Shown piece after piece: positions 32,456-39,492 of a stretch of 39,492 bases of DNA (position 1 is the stretch's first letter; each line of letters starts with the position of its first letter). The notes beneath the pieces were generated by a model. The model was not told where the DNA came from. It worked only from the letters and a program-made list of their open reading frames with translations, and searched no databases. This DNA is from Lentzea aerocolonigenes. Lineage in GTDB: Bacteria > Actinomycetota > Actinomycetes > Mycobacteriales > Pseudonocardiaceae. The stretch spans positions 1 through 39,492 of the forward strand of contig NZ_JYJG01000402.1 of assembly GCF_000955955.1 (NCBI RefSeq), given 5' to 3'. Made by a program: the position numbers and the translations under genes.

Positions 32456-32772
32456 CCACGGAGCGGGATCGGGAACGGGTCGTGAATTCGCCGGCGTTCC
32501 TCCTCGCGCCGCCACTTCGCCCGCAGCACCATCGCCAACGACTCGAGGACCTTGTCAAGATCAGCCGGGAAACGCTCGCCGACATTGACCGGCTCCTGCC
32601 GCAACCGGCGCACCTCGCCGTGCAGAAGGACAATGACGAGCACAAGGAGCACGACCCACGCCATGAACTCCCAACCATCTGGAATCTGCACCGTGTTCGT
32701 GGCGATGTTGCCCGCCAGCGCGACCGCGACGGCCAGCAGTGCTGCCCTGAGAGCCGGAGACTTCAGCTCTAC
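32374..32772 (-). pseudogene. N-terminal remnant of a STAND-type (NACHT/NB-ARC) protein
   Basis: From 32772 the frame reads VELKSPALRAALLAVAVALA, GNIATNTVQIPDGW, a membrane segment (WVVLLVLVIVLLHGEV) and an AKWRREEERRRIHDPFPIPLR stretch. This two-helix start, followed by W-x-x-E...R-x-x-x-DPFPIPLR, is what I know from the N-termini of actinobacterial NACHT/NB-ARC proteins, just before the ATPase domain. After GH the frame runs into the antisense of the TIR-WD40 gene until 32374, so the ATPase domain is gone. No good start codon exists at the 5' end. The break at about 32455 is the same point where the TIR-WD40 gene ends. One deletion or recombination event probably truncated both. Confidence 0.6.
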
Positions 32773-33217
32773 GCCTTCCGTAGTGGGTTTACTTGGCCAG
32801 CAACGTGATCGTCACTCTTCACGGGAGCGTTACTGCGGCCGACGTGTCGCGTTATGTGCAGGCGCGGGTCTGGCCTGTGGGGTGCCAACACGCCCAGCAA
32901 CCTGACATGCGTATCAGGCTGCGACGGGTTCGTGCCCGATGATCAAGCCGTCGACGGCTGGCCGACGACGCAGGAACTCGCGGCCTGGCTCCACGATCCG
33001 CGTGATCGAATCCCGGTGACGCACGGTGACACCGGGACGTGATCGATGACGGCTGAAGTCAAGAATCAAAGGAAATCAGCCGTCTATCGAAACTCATGCG
33101 GACGTGCGAGCCGAATGCGCGCGCCCCATCGTTCACCCGGCCAGCGAGCATCAAGGTTATCGATGTCGTGGAGGATGGCACGTGGACCGACAGCAGGCCA
33201 CGCCCTGCGCCTGTCGT
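32773..33217. other. Stretch without a gene; contains a repeat-flanked hairpin
   Basis: No convincing coding frame is seen on either strand. It contains an 8-bp-arm hairpin, TCCCGGTG (33011-33018) with CACCGGGA (33030-33037). The hairpin is bracketed by direct repeats CGTGATCGA at 33001-33009 and 33038-33046. It may hold the terminator of the 33218 gene. Confidence 0.45.
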
Positions 33218-33664
33218 TCAACCAGACAGCGGCCAAACGAACAGTCGCCACTCTTCGTTCTGCCGGTCTTCCTCGTCGACCGCTGAGCCCAGCCGGATTG
33301 CCCGAATCCCATAGCCTGGCGCCGAAGGCAGTTCGACCGTGACGTCGCTGGTCGACCCGGTGAGACTCGCCAGGATCACCCGGCCGGAATCCGCGGTGAA
33401 GCGGCCTTCGAATCGCGCGAGGTCGTCCACCAGATCGTCGGCTGCCGGTTGTCCTGACCACAGTTGCAGCTCGATGTACGCAGCGATCGACTGGTCGGAG
33501 GCGTGGAACACCGCTCCTCCACGACCCGCGCACCCCACCCAACCCGCGTTGGCGGGGCGCTCGATGTCGGACACGCTGTCGTCGCCGAAGTAATCGAATA
33601 GAACGTACTGCGAAAACTCGACAGGAATCCTGGCCTTCACCGTCTTGATGATGTTCGCAGTCAA
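33218..33664 (-). CDS. Nin/ComJ-like protein, probable nuclease inhibitor, 148 aa
   Basis: Small soluble protein without signal peptide. Its pattern follows what I remember of the Bacillus Nin/ComJ family: an early IPVEFSQYVLFDYFGDD segment (compare ISYHQFTVF), a middle GGAVFHASDQSIAAYIELQL segment (compare an A-x-x-F...A-F-I-L-F-R-L strand), an RFEGRFTADSGRVILASLTG segment, and VELPSAPGYGIRAI near the end (compare LPKGDYQL). Nin binds and inhibits the nuclease NucA. Here the gene starts 61 bp downstream of a NucA/NucB-type nuclease gene on the same strand, which makes an inhibitor or immunity role attractive. TTG at 33664 is chosen for its gaggag ribosome site. The similarity is by eye and needs a profile search. 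Confidence 0.6.
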   Translation of the reverse strand: MTANIIKTVKARIPVEFSQYVLFDYFGDDSVSDIERPANAGWVGCAGRGGAVFHASDQSIAAYIELQLWSGQPAADDLVDDLARFEGRFTADSGRVILASLTGSTSDVTVELPSAPGYGIRAIRLGSAVDEEDRQNEEWRLFVWPLSG

Positions 33665-33725
33665 GTTCGACTCCTCAGCTGACGGTCGTGGTGCGGCAAG
33701 ACCATTGCCGCACCACAACACGGTA

Positions 33726-35180
33726 TCAGTCGTGAATCCACACGTAGAACGGGTCTTCTTCACCGAGGTGGTCATTGGCCATGAACTGGCCGAGCAAGTC
33801 GCCCGCCTTCTGATTCTGGCGGCTCAGCACCGGACGGACGGCGTAGCTGCGATCGTTGTTGTCATTGATGGTGAACTGCACGCCCTGATAGGTCGTCCTG
33901 AACGGGTATTCGTCGCAGTCGTTGGTCGCCTCAGGGTCGTTGGGGTCGTTGCGGTCCTTGTAATTGGGGGTGAAGTACTTCTTGCAGGCCTCGATCGCCG
34001 CGGCGCCGTTGTTGTCGCGGCCGATCTGGTCGTGGTACAGCCGGTGGAGGGGATGCGCCGTACCGAACTTGCCGGGAATCCACGCGTTCGGCTTGTCTAC
34101 CGTGCCCGGCTTCGTGCTGCTCACGTTGTCGATCGCATCGCGGATCAACTGCGCTGACTCCGCAACGCGGTCGTCTGACACACTCAGCTGGAACACGCCG
34201 GCCTGCTCGTGGAACACACAGTCGCTGCCCCGCACGTAGTTCGGCGACACCGCGGTCCGACCCTGGTCGCATCGCTGCGGAACAGACGGGGCGTCGTAGA
34301 ACGTCTTCGCCGGCGGCGGACTGTCAGGAAGGTAGACATAAGGATCGATCTCGTAGAGCTGACGCTGCTCGATCCCGTGCGGCGACGGATCCTCCGGAAT
34401 GGTCATCCCGTCGGTCGGGTATTGGATCGTCTGCGTGCGCTCGGGGTTGTTCTTCCACTGGTCGGGCGTGCCGTAGTGCGTCACCGAGTCAGGCAGGCAG
34501 TCCTTGCCACGCGGGGCCGTCTCCCAGCACCCGGCCCCGAAGACCCACTTCTTGTCCGTCGGGTATTCGCCGATCTTGTTCCAGTCCCACAGCCGCAAGC
34601 TCACCTCGGAACTGCGGCTGTTCTCGTTCATGCTCACCATCGCCACCGCGTCCACGGTCATCGCCCCGGTCAGGAACGGACGGCCGTTGCGCACCTCGTA
34701 GTGCTCGGAAAGCAACGTGATGCCGTGACATGCGTTGAAGCGGTTCTTGAACCAGTACGGGGGTGGCGTGTCGTCCTTCGGGTAGTTGCGGAAGAAGTTC
34801 CGGCACTCCTCGGCGTTCACGCGGTCCCGGACTGGCCGAAACTCCTCATCCGCGATCCTCAGGGCACCGGACGGTTGTCTCGGTGCGAAGGAGTACTTGC
34901 CGGGACGCGCGAGCTCGGCCAACTCGGCAGCGGTCCGGTCGCGGCGCTTCGGCCTGTCCCCCTTCTCCGCGGCGACACCGATCGCATCGACCGGGACCAC
35001 TCGGCCCAGGTTGCGAGTCAGCTCAGCGACGTCGGCCCTGCCGATCGGCACAGCCCGGACCGTCTCGAACTTCATGCCTTCGTACAGTGCCCCCGCGCCC
35101 GAAGCCTGCCCCTGGCTCGCAACCATCACGAAAGCGCAAACCACCGCTGTGGAGAGATGACTGGTTCTCAAAATTCGCAC
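33726..35180 (-). CDS. Secreted NucA/NucB-type deoxyribonuclease, 484 aa
   Basis: GTG at 35180, with aggggaa upstream, gives a signal peptide: MRILRTSHLSTAVVCAFVM then an ASQGQASGAGA cleavage region. The C-terminal ~120 residues hold the NucA/NucB signature: NDCDEYPFRTTYQGV, then AVRPVLSRQNQKAGDLLGQF and EEDPFYVWI. Asp/Glu of CDEYPF and the following Asn-Gly positions are the family's active-site region. The N-terminal ~330 residues are a separate Cys-containing secreted domain (for example EECRNFFRNYPKDD, WVFGAGCWETAP) with no family I recognise. It may target or process the nuclease. The gene is followed by the Nin/ComJ-like gene. An antibacterial secreted DNase or DNA-scavenging enzyme is the likely role. 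Confidence 0.82.
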   Translation of the reverse strand: MRILRTSHLSTAVVCAFVMVASQGQASGAGALYEGMKFETVRAVPIGRADVAELTRNLGRVVPVDAIGVAAEKGDRPKRRDRTAAELAELARPGKYSFAPRQPSGALRIADEEFRPVRDRVNAEECRNFFRNYPKDDTPPPYWFKNRFNACHGITLLSEHYEVRNGRPFLTGAMTVDAVAMVSMNENSRSSEVSLRLWDWNKIGEYPTDKKWVFGAGCWETAPRGKDCLPDSVTHYGTPDQWKNNPERTQTIQYPTDGMTIPEDPSPHGIEQRQLYEIDPYVYLPDSPPPAKTFYDAPSVPQRCDQGRTAVSPNYVRGSDCVFHEQAGVFQLSVSDDRVAESAQLIRDAIDNVSSTKPGTVDKPNAWIPGKFGTAHPLHRLYHDQIGRDNNGAAAIEACKKYFTPNYKDRNDPNDPEATNDCDEYPFRTTYQGVQFTINDNNDRSYAVRPVLSRQNQKAGDLLGQFMANDHLGEEDPFYVWIHD

Positions 35181-35524
35181 GATTCCCCTATCGAAAAGTT
35201 CTGGGGAACCTGACCAGCAGGCGACAATAGAAGTCGCCAAATCACAGCGCGAACTGCGCCGTCAATCGGATTCAAGTCCCCCAGCGCTGATCCCCATCAG
35301 CAGGTATCGACCCTATATGAAACAGCAAAGGCACGTCACCCATCAGAGCTCACTTCACCCGGACAGCCCAAGCAAAATTCTCAACTGCTACTCACCGCGC
35401 ACATCGCCGTATCAGGGAATCCAAATAGTGCGGCCCAGGTCACATTGACTGCGCTCGTGTGCAGACGAGGTGGCGCACTCCAGTGAAATGCGGCAGGATA
35501 ACGAATGAAGACACAGGAGGCGAT
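35181..35524. other. Divergent intergenic region
   Basis: This AT-richer stretch lies between the divergent nuclease gene and the 35525 gene and should hold both promoters. A small inverted repeat GGCGAC/GTCGCC lies at 35220-35238. TTCAAGTCCCCC at 35271-35282 repeats 12 bases of the tRNA-Leu T-arm. No ORF is credible. Confidence 0.5.
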
Positions 35525-36103
35525 GTGAATTTGATGCGAGCGACCAAACGTCGCCATGCGCTCATCGCTACCTGCGCAGCCGTCGTTCTGATCGCAGGAG
35601 GGCTGTCGTGGTGGGCCCTCTCACGCCACCAGCCCGACGCCAGAGTCGACCGTGGAGGTGCCTCGGTCTCCTGTGTGAAGACCGTTCCTCCTGACAGCGC
35701 CTACTGTGAGCGCGTTGCCGAGAACGTTCTTCGTCGCCACACGCCTCCCCCTGACCAACGTGCGGCGGCAGAACAGGCTCATCAGGACATTCGGCGCGCG
35801 ATCTCCAGAGGCTCCAGTTGCGTGCCGACGGCAACCGCGCCCTGCACTCGCTCGACGACCAAGCATCCCCCGACCAGCACGGAAGCGGAGGCGACGCACC
35901 AGAGCCTGATCCGGGAGGGCTTCCCCGACAGCGCGGTCAGGATTGCCCGCTCCGACGACCCAGCTCCTGCCGGAAGCCTGCTCTACGCCGTACAGGTCGG
36001 CGCAGAGACCTGCATCGTCGGCCACGTCATCGAACTGCCAGGCGGAGGCGGCGGTGGGTTCATCGGTGGCTTGCTTCCCGGCGGGCGCTGCCTCGACGAC
36101 TGA
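35525..36103 (+). CDS. Membrane-anchored hypothetical protein, 192 aa
   Basis: After a basic start (MNLMRATKRRH) one hydrophobic helix (ALIATCAAVVLIAGGLSWWAL, about residues 12-32) is followed by an exported domain. That domain has several Cys (VSCVKT, AYCERV, SSCVPT, APCTRS, ETCIVG, GRCLDD). The last third, AVRIARSDDPAPAGSLLYAV, ends in a Gly-rich GGGGGGFIGGLLPGGRC tail, resembling small exported actinobacterial proteins of unknown function. GTG at 35525 follows aggagg; ATG at 35534 is an alternative. The Thr/Pro/Arg-rich middle (SSCVPTATAPCTRSTTKHP) looks less conserved and could reflect compensating frameshifts. No role can be assigned. Confidence 0.65.
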   Translation: MNLMRATKRRHALIATCAAVVLIAGGLSWWALSRHQPDARVDRGGASVSCVKTVPPDSAYCERVAENVLRRHTPPPDQRAAAEQAHQDIRRAISRGSSCVPTATAPCTRSTTKHPPTSTEAEATHQSLIREGFPDSAVRIARSDDPAPAGSLLYAVQVGAETCIVGHVIELPGGGGGGFIGGLLPGGRCLDD

Positions 36104-36127
36104 TCGGCTGCCTGCGCGGCAGCCATA

Positions 36128-36264
36128 CTCGTCATTCCTCAGTAGACGGTCGGCTCCGACGGCGCCCGAAACCTGCCTGACCGCCTCGTGTTCGATTTCG
36201 CTCCCGGTTGCGACACGGCGATCGTTGACTGCTGCCGAGTGGCTGGACGGCTGCGGGACGCTCG
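36128..36264 (+). pseudogene. Fragment of a LigD polymerase domain with an amber codon
   Basis: The frame reads VIPQ-stop-TVGSDGARNLPDRLVFDF, then APGCDTAIVDCCRVAGRLRD. It aligns without gaps to residues of the intact LigD at about 25240-25365 (VPQWTVTRSARNSPDRLVFDLDPG, then PDTTIVHCCRVAERLYD). The Trp codon has become TAG and the metal-binding DLD has become DFA. Nothing of the ligase domain or the rest of the polymerase domain is present on either side. It is a true relic, too diverged to be a recent duplicate. Confidence 0.8.
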
Positions 36265-36456
36265 CCTGTTCGACCCGCAGCTTGTTGTCGAAGGAGTGCT
36301 GGGAGATGGCGTGGCCGAGCAGCGTGGCCGCCTCGTCGGTCTGGTCATGCTCGTCGAGCAGCTGCGCCATCAGGACGACGTCGTAGCGCTCTTACCCGCG
36401 AGCCGCCTCCACATCCGCCCAGGCAACGGCGAGGTTACCGAAGGTGAAGCGCGTTG
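36265..36456 (-). pseudogene. TPR-type repeat fragment
   Basis: The minus frame reads RFTFGNLAVAWADVEAARG, a TAA at 36394-36392, then ERYDVVLMAQLLDEHDQTDE and AATLLGHAISQHSFDNKLRV. Helix pairs with AQLLDEHDQTDEAATLL spacing are typical of tetratricopeptide repeats from STAND proteins. The stop, the lack of a start and the abrupt junction with the LigD relic show it is a fragment. Confidence 0.6.
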
Positions 36457-36852
36457 GTCCTCACCCGGCGTGGGCGAACGGATCGGCCGGGTCAGCTCTT
36501 CCGCCTCGATGGTGCGGAACCTGTGCGCCCGGACCCCTGGAACGCTTCCTCGAACTTTCCATCGTTCAACCATGAACGGACTGACGGCAGATGGGTCATG
36601 CATAAGAGGTGTGCCAGTGCGGACCGCAAGGTGCAGCCTTTCCGACTGTTCCCGGACGAGCCCCGAACAGGCGTTGACGTGGAGAGCTCGGAAAGGAGGT
36701 GAGCCGTGGACGCTGCCCGGCCGCGGCGGTCAACGACGTCTCCACAACGCCGCCGTGCGCGGTAGTCCACGCGGGCAGCGTCCACAGCGGCGTTCACCTG
36801 GACAACCGCTGGCGGGCGGGCACACCTCGCCAGCTGCCGTCCCCCACCCGCT
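36457..36852. other. Unassigned stretch in the gene graveyard
   Basis: No frame gives a protein I recognise. A minus-strand reading around 36450-36600 (MVERWKVRGSVPGVRAHRFR) has no stop for 70 codons but lacks family resemblance and a ribosome site. Composition suggests formerly coding DNA. Confidence 0.4.
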
Positions 36853-37047
36853 CACTTCACCGGCAGGCAACTGGAGGTCGAGCCGATCACCCGTGCCCCC
36901 AAAGAGCTCCGGCGGAACGGACTCCCGGTCATCACCGTCCTGGGAGGCATCGGCAAGACAGCGCTGGCGTTGCACGTGTTGCACGCTATGAGTGAGCACT
37001 TTCCCGACGGCTTGTTGCACGCGGACATGTCCACGCACGAACGAGTC
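36853..37047 (+). pseudogene. NB-ARC/AAA ATPase fragment (P-loop region)
   Basis: The frame gives HFTGRQLEVEPITRAPKELR, then GLPVITVLGGIGKTALALHV and HAMSEHFPDGLLHADM. FTGR, the P-loop GGIGKTALALH and FPDGLLHADM follow the order of NB-ARC domains in AfsR-like and STAND proteins. There is no start codon or ribosome site, and the homology stops at about 37047. From there the DNA encodes an Ig-like fragment on the other strand. It is a relic. Confidence 0.75.
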
Positions 37048-37330
37048 CGTGCCCGAGAAACCAGCTTGAGTCGTGTACGTGAGGTCGGGCGTCGTGCCGG
37101 AAGGCGTTCCGTGCGCCGGATTGGTGAGCACGGCGAAGGCGAGCTGATCGCCGTCGGCATCCGCATCCAGGAGCTTCAGCGGAGTCGCGATTCCGCTGGT
37201 GGCCGAGAAGACTGAGAGGTCGCTACCGGCGGGTTGTTAGCAGCTACCGGTGTGACCGTGAACTTCAACGTGACCGGATCAGAGCTGAGCACGTCGTTCG
37301 TCGAAGGACCAGTTGAGTGCACGGATGTCA
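37048..37330 (-). pseudogene. Ig-like/cadherin-like repeat fragments
   Basis: Two minus-strand pieces read SSDPVTLKFTVTPVAANNPP and, after a frameshift near 37225, DLSVFSATSGIATPLKLLDA followed by FAVLTNPAHGTPSGTTPDLT and TTQAGFSGTDSFV. The NPAHGT...LTYTTQAGFSGTDSF pattern is that of bacterial Ig-like (Big-type) surface repeats. No start, signal peptide or complete gene is present. The 3' end abuts the NB-ARC fragment, which is on the opposite strand. Confidence 0.72.
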
Positions 37331-37550
37331 GAGGGACATGAACGTGTCCCGTTCGTAGCGCGAAAGGGCGCGCAAGAACTCGGCCGACCGGACTGCGAGC
37401 CTCGCTACGAACCTGGTCAGTGCGTTCCCCCGGCGACCGTAGGCCGAGGTCCAAAGTGCTGGGATCATGTTGTCGAGGGTCCGCCCGGACCAGTGCGCGG
37501 CAGCGGATCGTGGATGATCCTGGACGAGAGTTGCGCAGCTACCGCGCAAG

Positions 37551-37582
37551 AGCTAACTTGGAACGGTTGGTTCAAGTTAGCT
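37551..37582 (+). promoter_or_regulatory. 32-bp palindrome, probable TetR operator
   Basis: Perfect 10-bp arms AGCTAACTTG (37551-37560) and CAAGTTAGCT (37573-37582) surround a 12-bp spacer. The site ends 13 bp before the ATG of the TetR gene, the usual place for autorepression. Confidence 0.8.
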
Positions 37583-37595
37583 TGGGGTGGCGACG

Positions 37596-38165
37596 ATGCC
37601 AGACGTGAAGCACTTCGACCCCGACACCGTACTCGACTCGGTGATGGGATTGTTCTGGCGGCAAGGTGCTGCGTCGACCGGCATTCAGGACATCGTCACG
37701 GCCACCGGTGTGAACCGGTCCAGTTTGTACTCGACGTTCGGCGGCAAGCACGAGCTCTATCTCGCTGCGCTGCATCGATACGTCGACCATCGATCGCAGC
37801 CGGTCTTCGCCCAGCTCGCCGACGACTCGCGGGGGCTTCCCGCGATCGCGGACTTCTTCGCTCGCCTCATCAAGACGCGATGCTCCGGAGAGCACGCACG
37901 ATGGGGCTGCATGGTTGCGAACGCGCATGCGAACGGCGAGAACGACGACCCCGACATCAACGTGGTGCTGCAGCAACATCACGATCAGCTGAGCAAGGCC
38001 TTGCAGGTGGCCCTCGAACGTGAACCCGGACTGCGCATCAAACCCCATGAGGCGGCGGACATGCTCGCCATGCTCGCGTATGGGGTGAACCTGCGTTCCC
38101 GGGCCGGAGCCAGCGAAAAAGCGCTGAACGCGACCGTGGCGGCCGCGCTCAGCGCTCTCGTCTAG
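37596..38165 (+). CDS. TetR-family transcriptional regulator, 189 aa
   Basis: The N-terminal helix-turn-helix (about residues 5-50) reads FDPDTVLDSVMGLFWRQGAA, then IQDIVTATGVNRSSLYSTFG and KHELYLAAL, the canonical TetR pattern. The helical C-terminal domain contains ARWGCMVANAHANGE, found in a common TetR subgroup with an inducer pocket. I chose ATG 37596, with gggg upstream, over GTG 37587. The 10-bp-arm palindrome directly upstream is its likely operator. The gene converges on the antiporter gene with a 4-bp overlap at the 3' ends. The regulated partner besides itself is not evident, since the upstream DNA is a graveyard. Confidence 0.93.
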   Translation: MPDVKHFDPDTVLDSVMGLFWRQGAASTGIQDIVTATGVNRSSLYSTFGGKHELYLAALHRYVDHRSQPVFAQLADDSRGLPAIADFFARLIKTRCSGEHARWGCMVANAHANGENDDPDINVVLQQHHDQLSKALQVALEREPGLRIKPHEAADMLAMLAYGVNLRSRAGASEKALNATVAAALSALV

Positions 38166-39460
38166 GCGGGAACTTTCTCCCTCTCGGGCGGCAGGAAGGC
38201 CATCTCCCTCTCAATGCGGTCGGGCAGGGCCCACCGGTAGAGAGGCACCGCCGCGGCAGTGGTGATCACCGCGACCAGCACGAGCATGGAGAACACCTCC
38301 TGGGTGATCATCTTCTGCGCCAGGCCGATGTTGATGAAGATCAGGATCATCAGTCCGCGTGCGTTCATCAGACCGCCGACAGCGAACGACTCGCGCCACC
38401 CGAATCCGACGCCGCGCATGGACAGCGCACAGCCGAAGTACTTGCCGGCGAACCCGGCGACCAGGATCAGCGCGAACGGGATCAGCATCGCCGCGCTGGC
38501 CAGACCGTTCAGCTGCGTGTTGAGGCCCGACAGCGCGAAGAAGATCGGCAGCAGCAGAACGCACACCACGTCCATCATCTTGCCGTGCAGGGCTTCGCGG
38601 AACGCCTTGTTGCGCGGCATTGCCAGGCCGGCGATGAAGCCGCCGAACACCGAGTAGATGCCGATGTAGTCGGTGCAGAACCCGGCGAGCAGCACCACGC
38701 CGACGACGATGTACATCTGGTCGAAGCCGAACTTGCCAGTGCGCTCCACCTGATCGCCGAGCGGGCGCAGCAACCGTCGCACACCGAACAGCATGACGAT
38801 CACGAATCCTGCCGACAGGCCGATCGTCACCATGGCGCTGCCGATGCCCGCGTTGGCGTGCAGAGCGGACAGCACGGCGAGGAAGCACCACGCCGCGGCA
38901 TCGTCGATAGATGCCGCCAACAGGGTGAGCTTGCCGATCCTGGTGTTCTGCAGGCCCCGTTCGTACAGGATCCGGGCCAGCATCGGGAACGCTGTGATCG
39001 ACAGCGCGCCACCGACGAACAGGGCGAACTGGAAGACACCGACGTTCGGCAGGGACAGCTTGTCGTGCAGCAGAACTCCAACACCGGCGCCGAGCAGCAA
39101 TGACGGGAGGATTCCGGAAACGGCGAGCGCGGCGGCCTTCCCGCTCTCCCCCTTCTCCTTCGACCCGTGGTCGAGTCCGGCGCCGACGAGGAACATGAAC
39201 ACGGTCAGGCCGATCGTGCTCAGTACGTACAGGATCGGCTTGACGTCCGCGGGGAACAAGGCTTGCTGCACGCCGGGGAACCAGGCTCCGAGGAAGGTGG
39301 GACCGAGCAGAACGCCCGCCACCATCTCACCGAGCACCCTGGGCTGCCCGATTTTGAGCGCCAGCCTTCCGCACGCCCACGATGCCGCCAGGATAGCGAC
39401 GATGGCGGGCAGGACCTTCAAAACCAGCAACAGATTTGGATCGGTGTGTTCGAGCACCAC
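38162..39460 (-). CDS. Cation:proton antiporter (CPA2 type), 432 aa
   Basis: A polytopic membrane protein with about 12 hydrophobic helices spanning nearly its full length. Family signs are the early RVLGEMVAGVLLGPTFLG segment, LTVFMFLVGAGLDHG, FVGGALSITAFPMLARIL, the ion-binding ASIDDAAAWCFLAVL, and VFGGFIAGLAMP in the second half. No TrkA-N or other cytosolic regulatory domain follows; the C-terminal tail is short. It is thus a compact Na+/H+ or K+/H+ exchanger subunit. GTG at 39460, with aggggga upstream, is the start, and a second GTG follows directly. Its stop overlaps that of the TetR gene. The ion cannot be told from sequence. Confidence 0.93.
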   Translation of the reverse strand: MVLEHTDPNLLLVLKVLPAIVAILAASWACGRLALKIGQPRVLGEMVAGVLLGPTFLGAWFPGVQQALFPADVKPILYVLSTIGLTVFMFLVGAGLDHGSKEKGESGKAAALAVSGILPSLLLGAGVGVLLHDKLSLPNVGVFQFALFVGGALSITAFPMLARILYERGLQNTRIGKLTLLAASIDDAAAWCFLAVLSALHANAGIGSAMVTIGLSAGFVIVMLFGVRRLLRPLGDQVERTGKFGFDQMYIVVGVVLLAGFCTDYIGIYSVFGGFIAGLAMPRNKAFREALHGKMMDVVCVLLLPIFFALSGLNTQLNGLASAAMLIPFALILVAGFAGKYFGCALSMRGVGFGWRESFAVGGLMNARGLMILIFINIGLAQKMITQEVFSMLVLVAVITTAAAVPLYRWALPDRIEREMAFLPPEREKVPA

Positions 39461-39492
39461 TTCCCCCTAGTGTCCTGAGTCGTTAGTTCTTG

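Noticed and set aside
32854..33042. Small plus-strand ORF of 62 codons
   Set aside because: No ribosome site, no homology and no coding bias; it ends in the repeat-flanked hairpin.
34209..35213. 334-codon plus-strand ORF over the nuclease gene
   Set aside because: Antisense shadow rich in Arg, Val and His; the minus strand encodes a signal peptide and the NucA/NucB motif.
1..39492. CRISPR arrays, rRNA genes and intact insertion sequences
   Set aside because: No regularly spaced direct repeats, no rRNA-like sequence and no transposase were seen in any part of the window.

Overview
The window is high-GC DNA with actinobacterial traits: GTG and TTG starts, strong third-position GC, LuxR-type LAL regulators, a PucR-type regulator, a GAP-family membrane protein, DUF6801 and TIR/WD40 proteins, a SigF/SigB-like promoter and a LigD-type ligase-polymerase. 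I infer a filamentous actinomycete, probably of the Pseudonocardiaceae type (Lentzea/Saccharothrix-like). That placement rests on protein style, not on a search.

Layout. 1-1805 is the 3' part of a WD40 protein. 1975-9100 holds ordinary chromosomal genes, mostly on the minus strand: a glutaminase - M20 peptidase - SDR - alpha/beta hydrolase run, a secreted DUF6801 protein, a PucR regulator and a GAP-family membrane protein. The SDR carries a frameshift. 9137-9940 has a small membrane protein and a serine-hydrolase remnant. 9959-15745 holds a LysR regulator and two translationally coupled LAL regulators, both with Arg replacing the Walker A Lys. 15997-19323 is a tightly overlapping ABC-2 transporter plus two-component operon, with two inverted repeats at its head. 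After it come a squalene-cyclase-like toroid protein and a decayed HAD phosphatase gene.

A tRNA-Leu(GAG) at 21155-21240 starts an accessory segment. It opens with a terminator, an AbrB-like gene and a coupled tyrosine recombinase. It continues with two small unknown genes, a LIG-POL LigD without the phosphoesterase domain, and a stress-signalling cluster (STAS protein, RsbW-like ATPase, GAF-ANTAR protein). The GAF-ANTAR gene has a good SigF/SigB-type promoter match. Next come a DUF2188 protein and a decayed second RsbW-like ATPase.

29290-36103 looks like a defence and conflict zone. A membrane-anchored protein overlaps a TIR-TM-WD40 protein that ends inside its last WD motif. Facing it is a headless remnant of a STAND-type ATPase gene. 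A secreted NucA/NucB-type nuclease follows, with a small protein just downstream that resembles the Nin/ComJ inhibitor of NucA. I judge this nuclease/inhibitor pair and the TIR-WD40 pair the best candidates for little-described systems here.

36128-37550 is a gene graveyard of juxtaposed fragments: LigD polymerase with an amber codon, TPR, NB-ARC and Ig-like repeats. The window closes with a TetR regulator behind a 32-bp palindrome and a convergent CPA2-type cation/proton antiporter.
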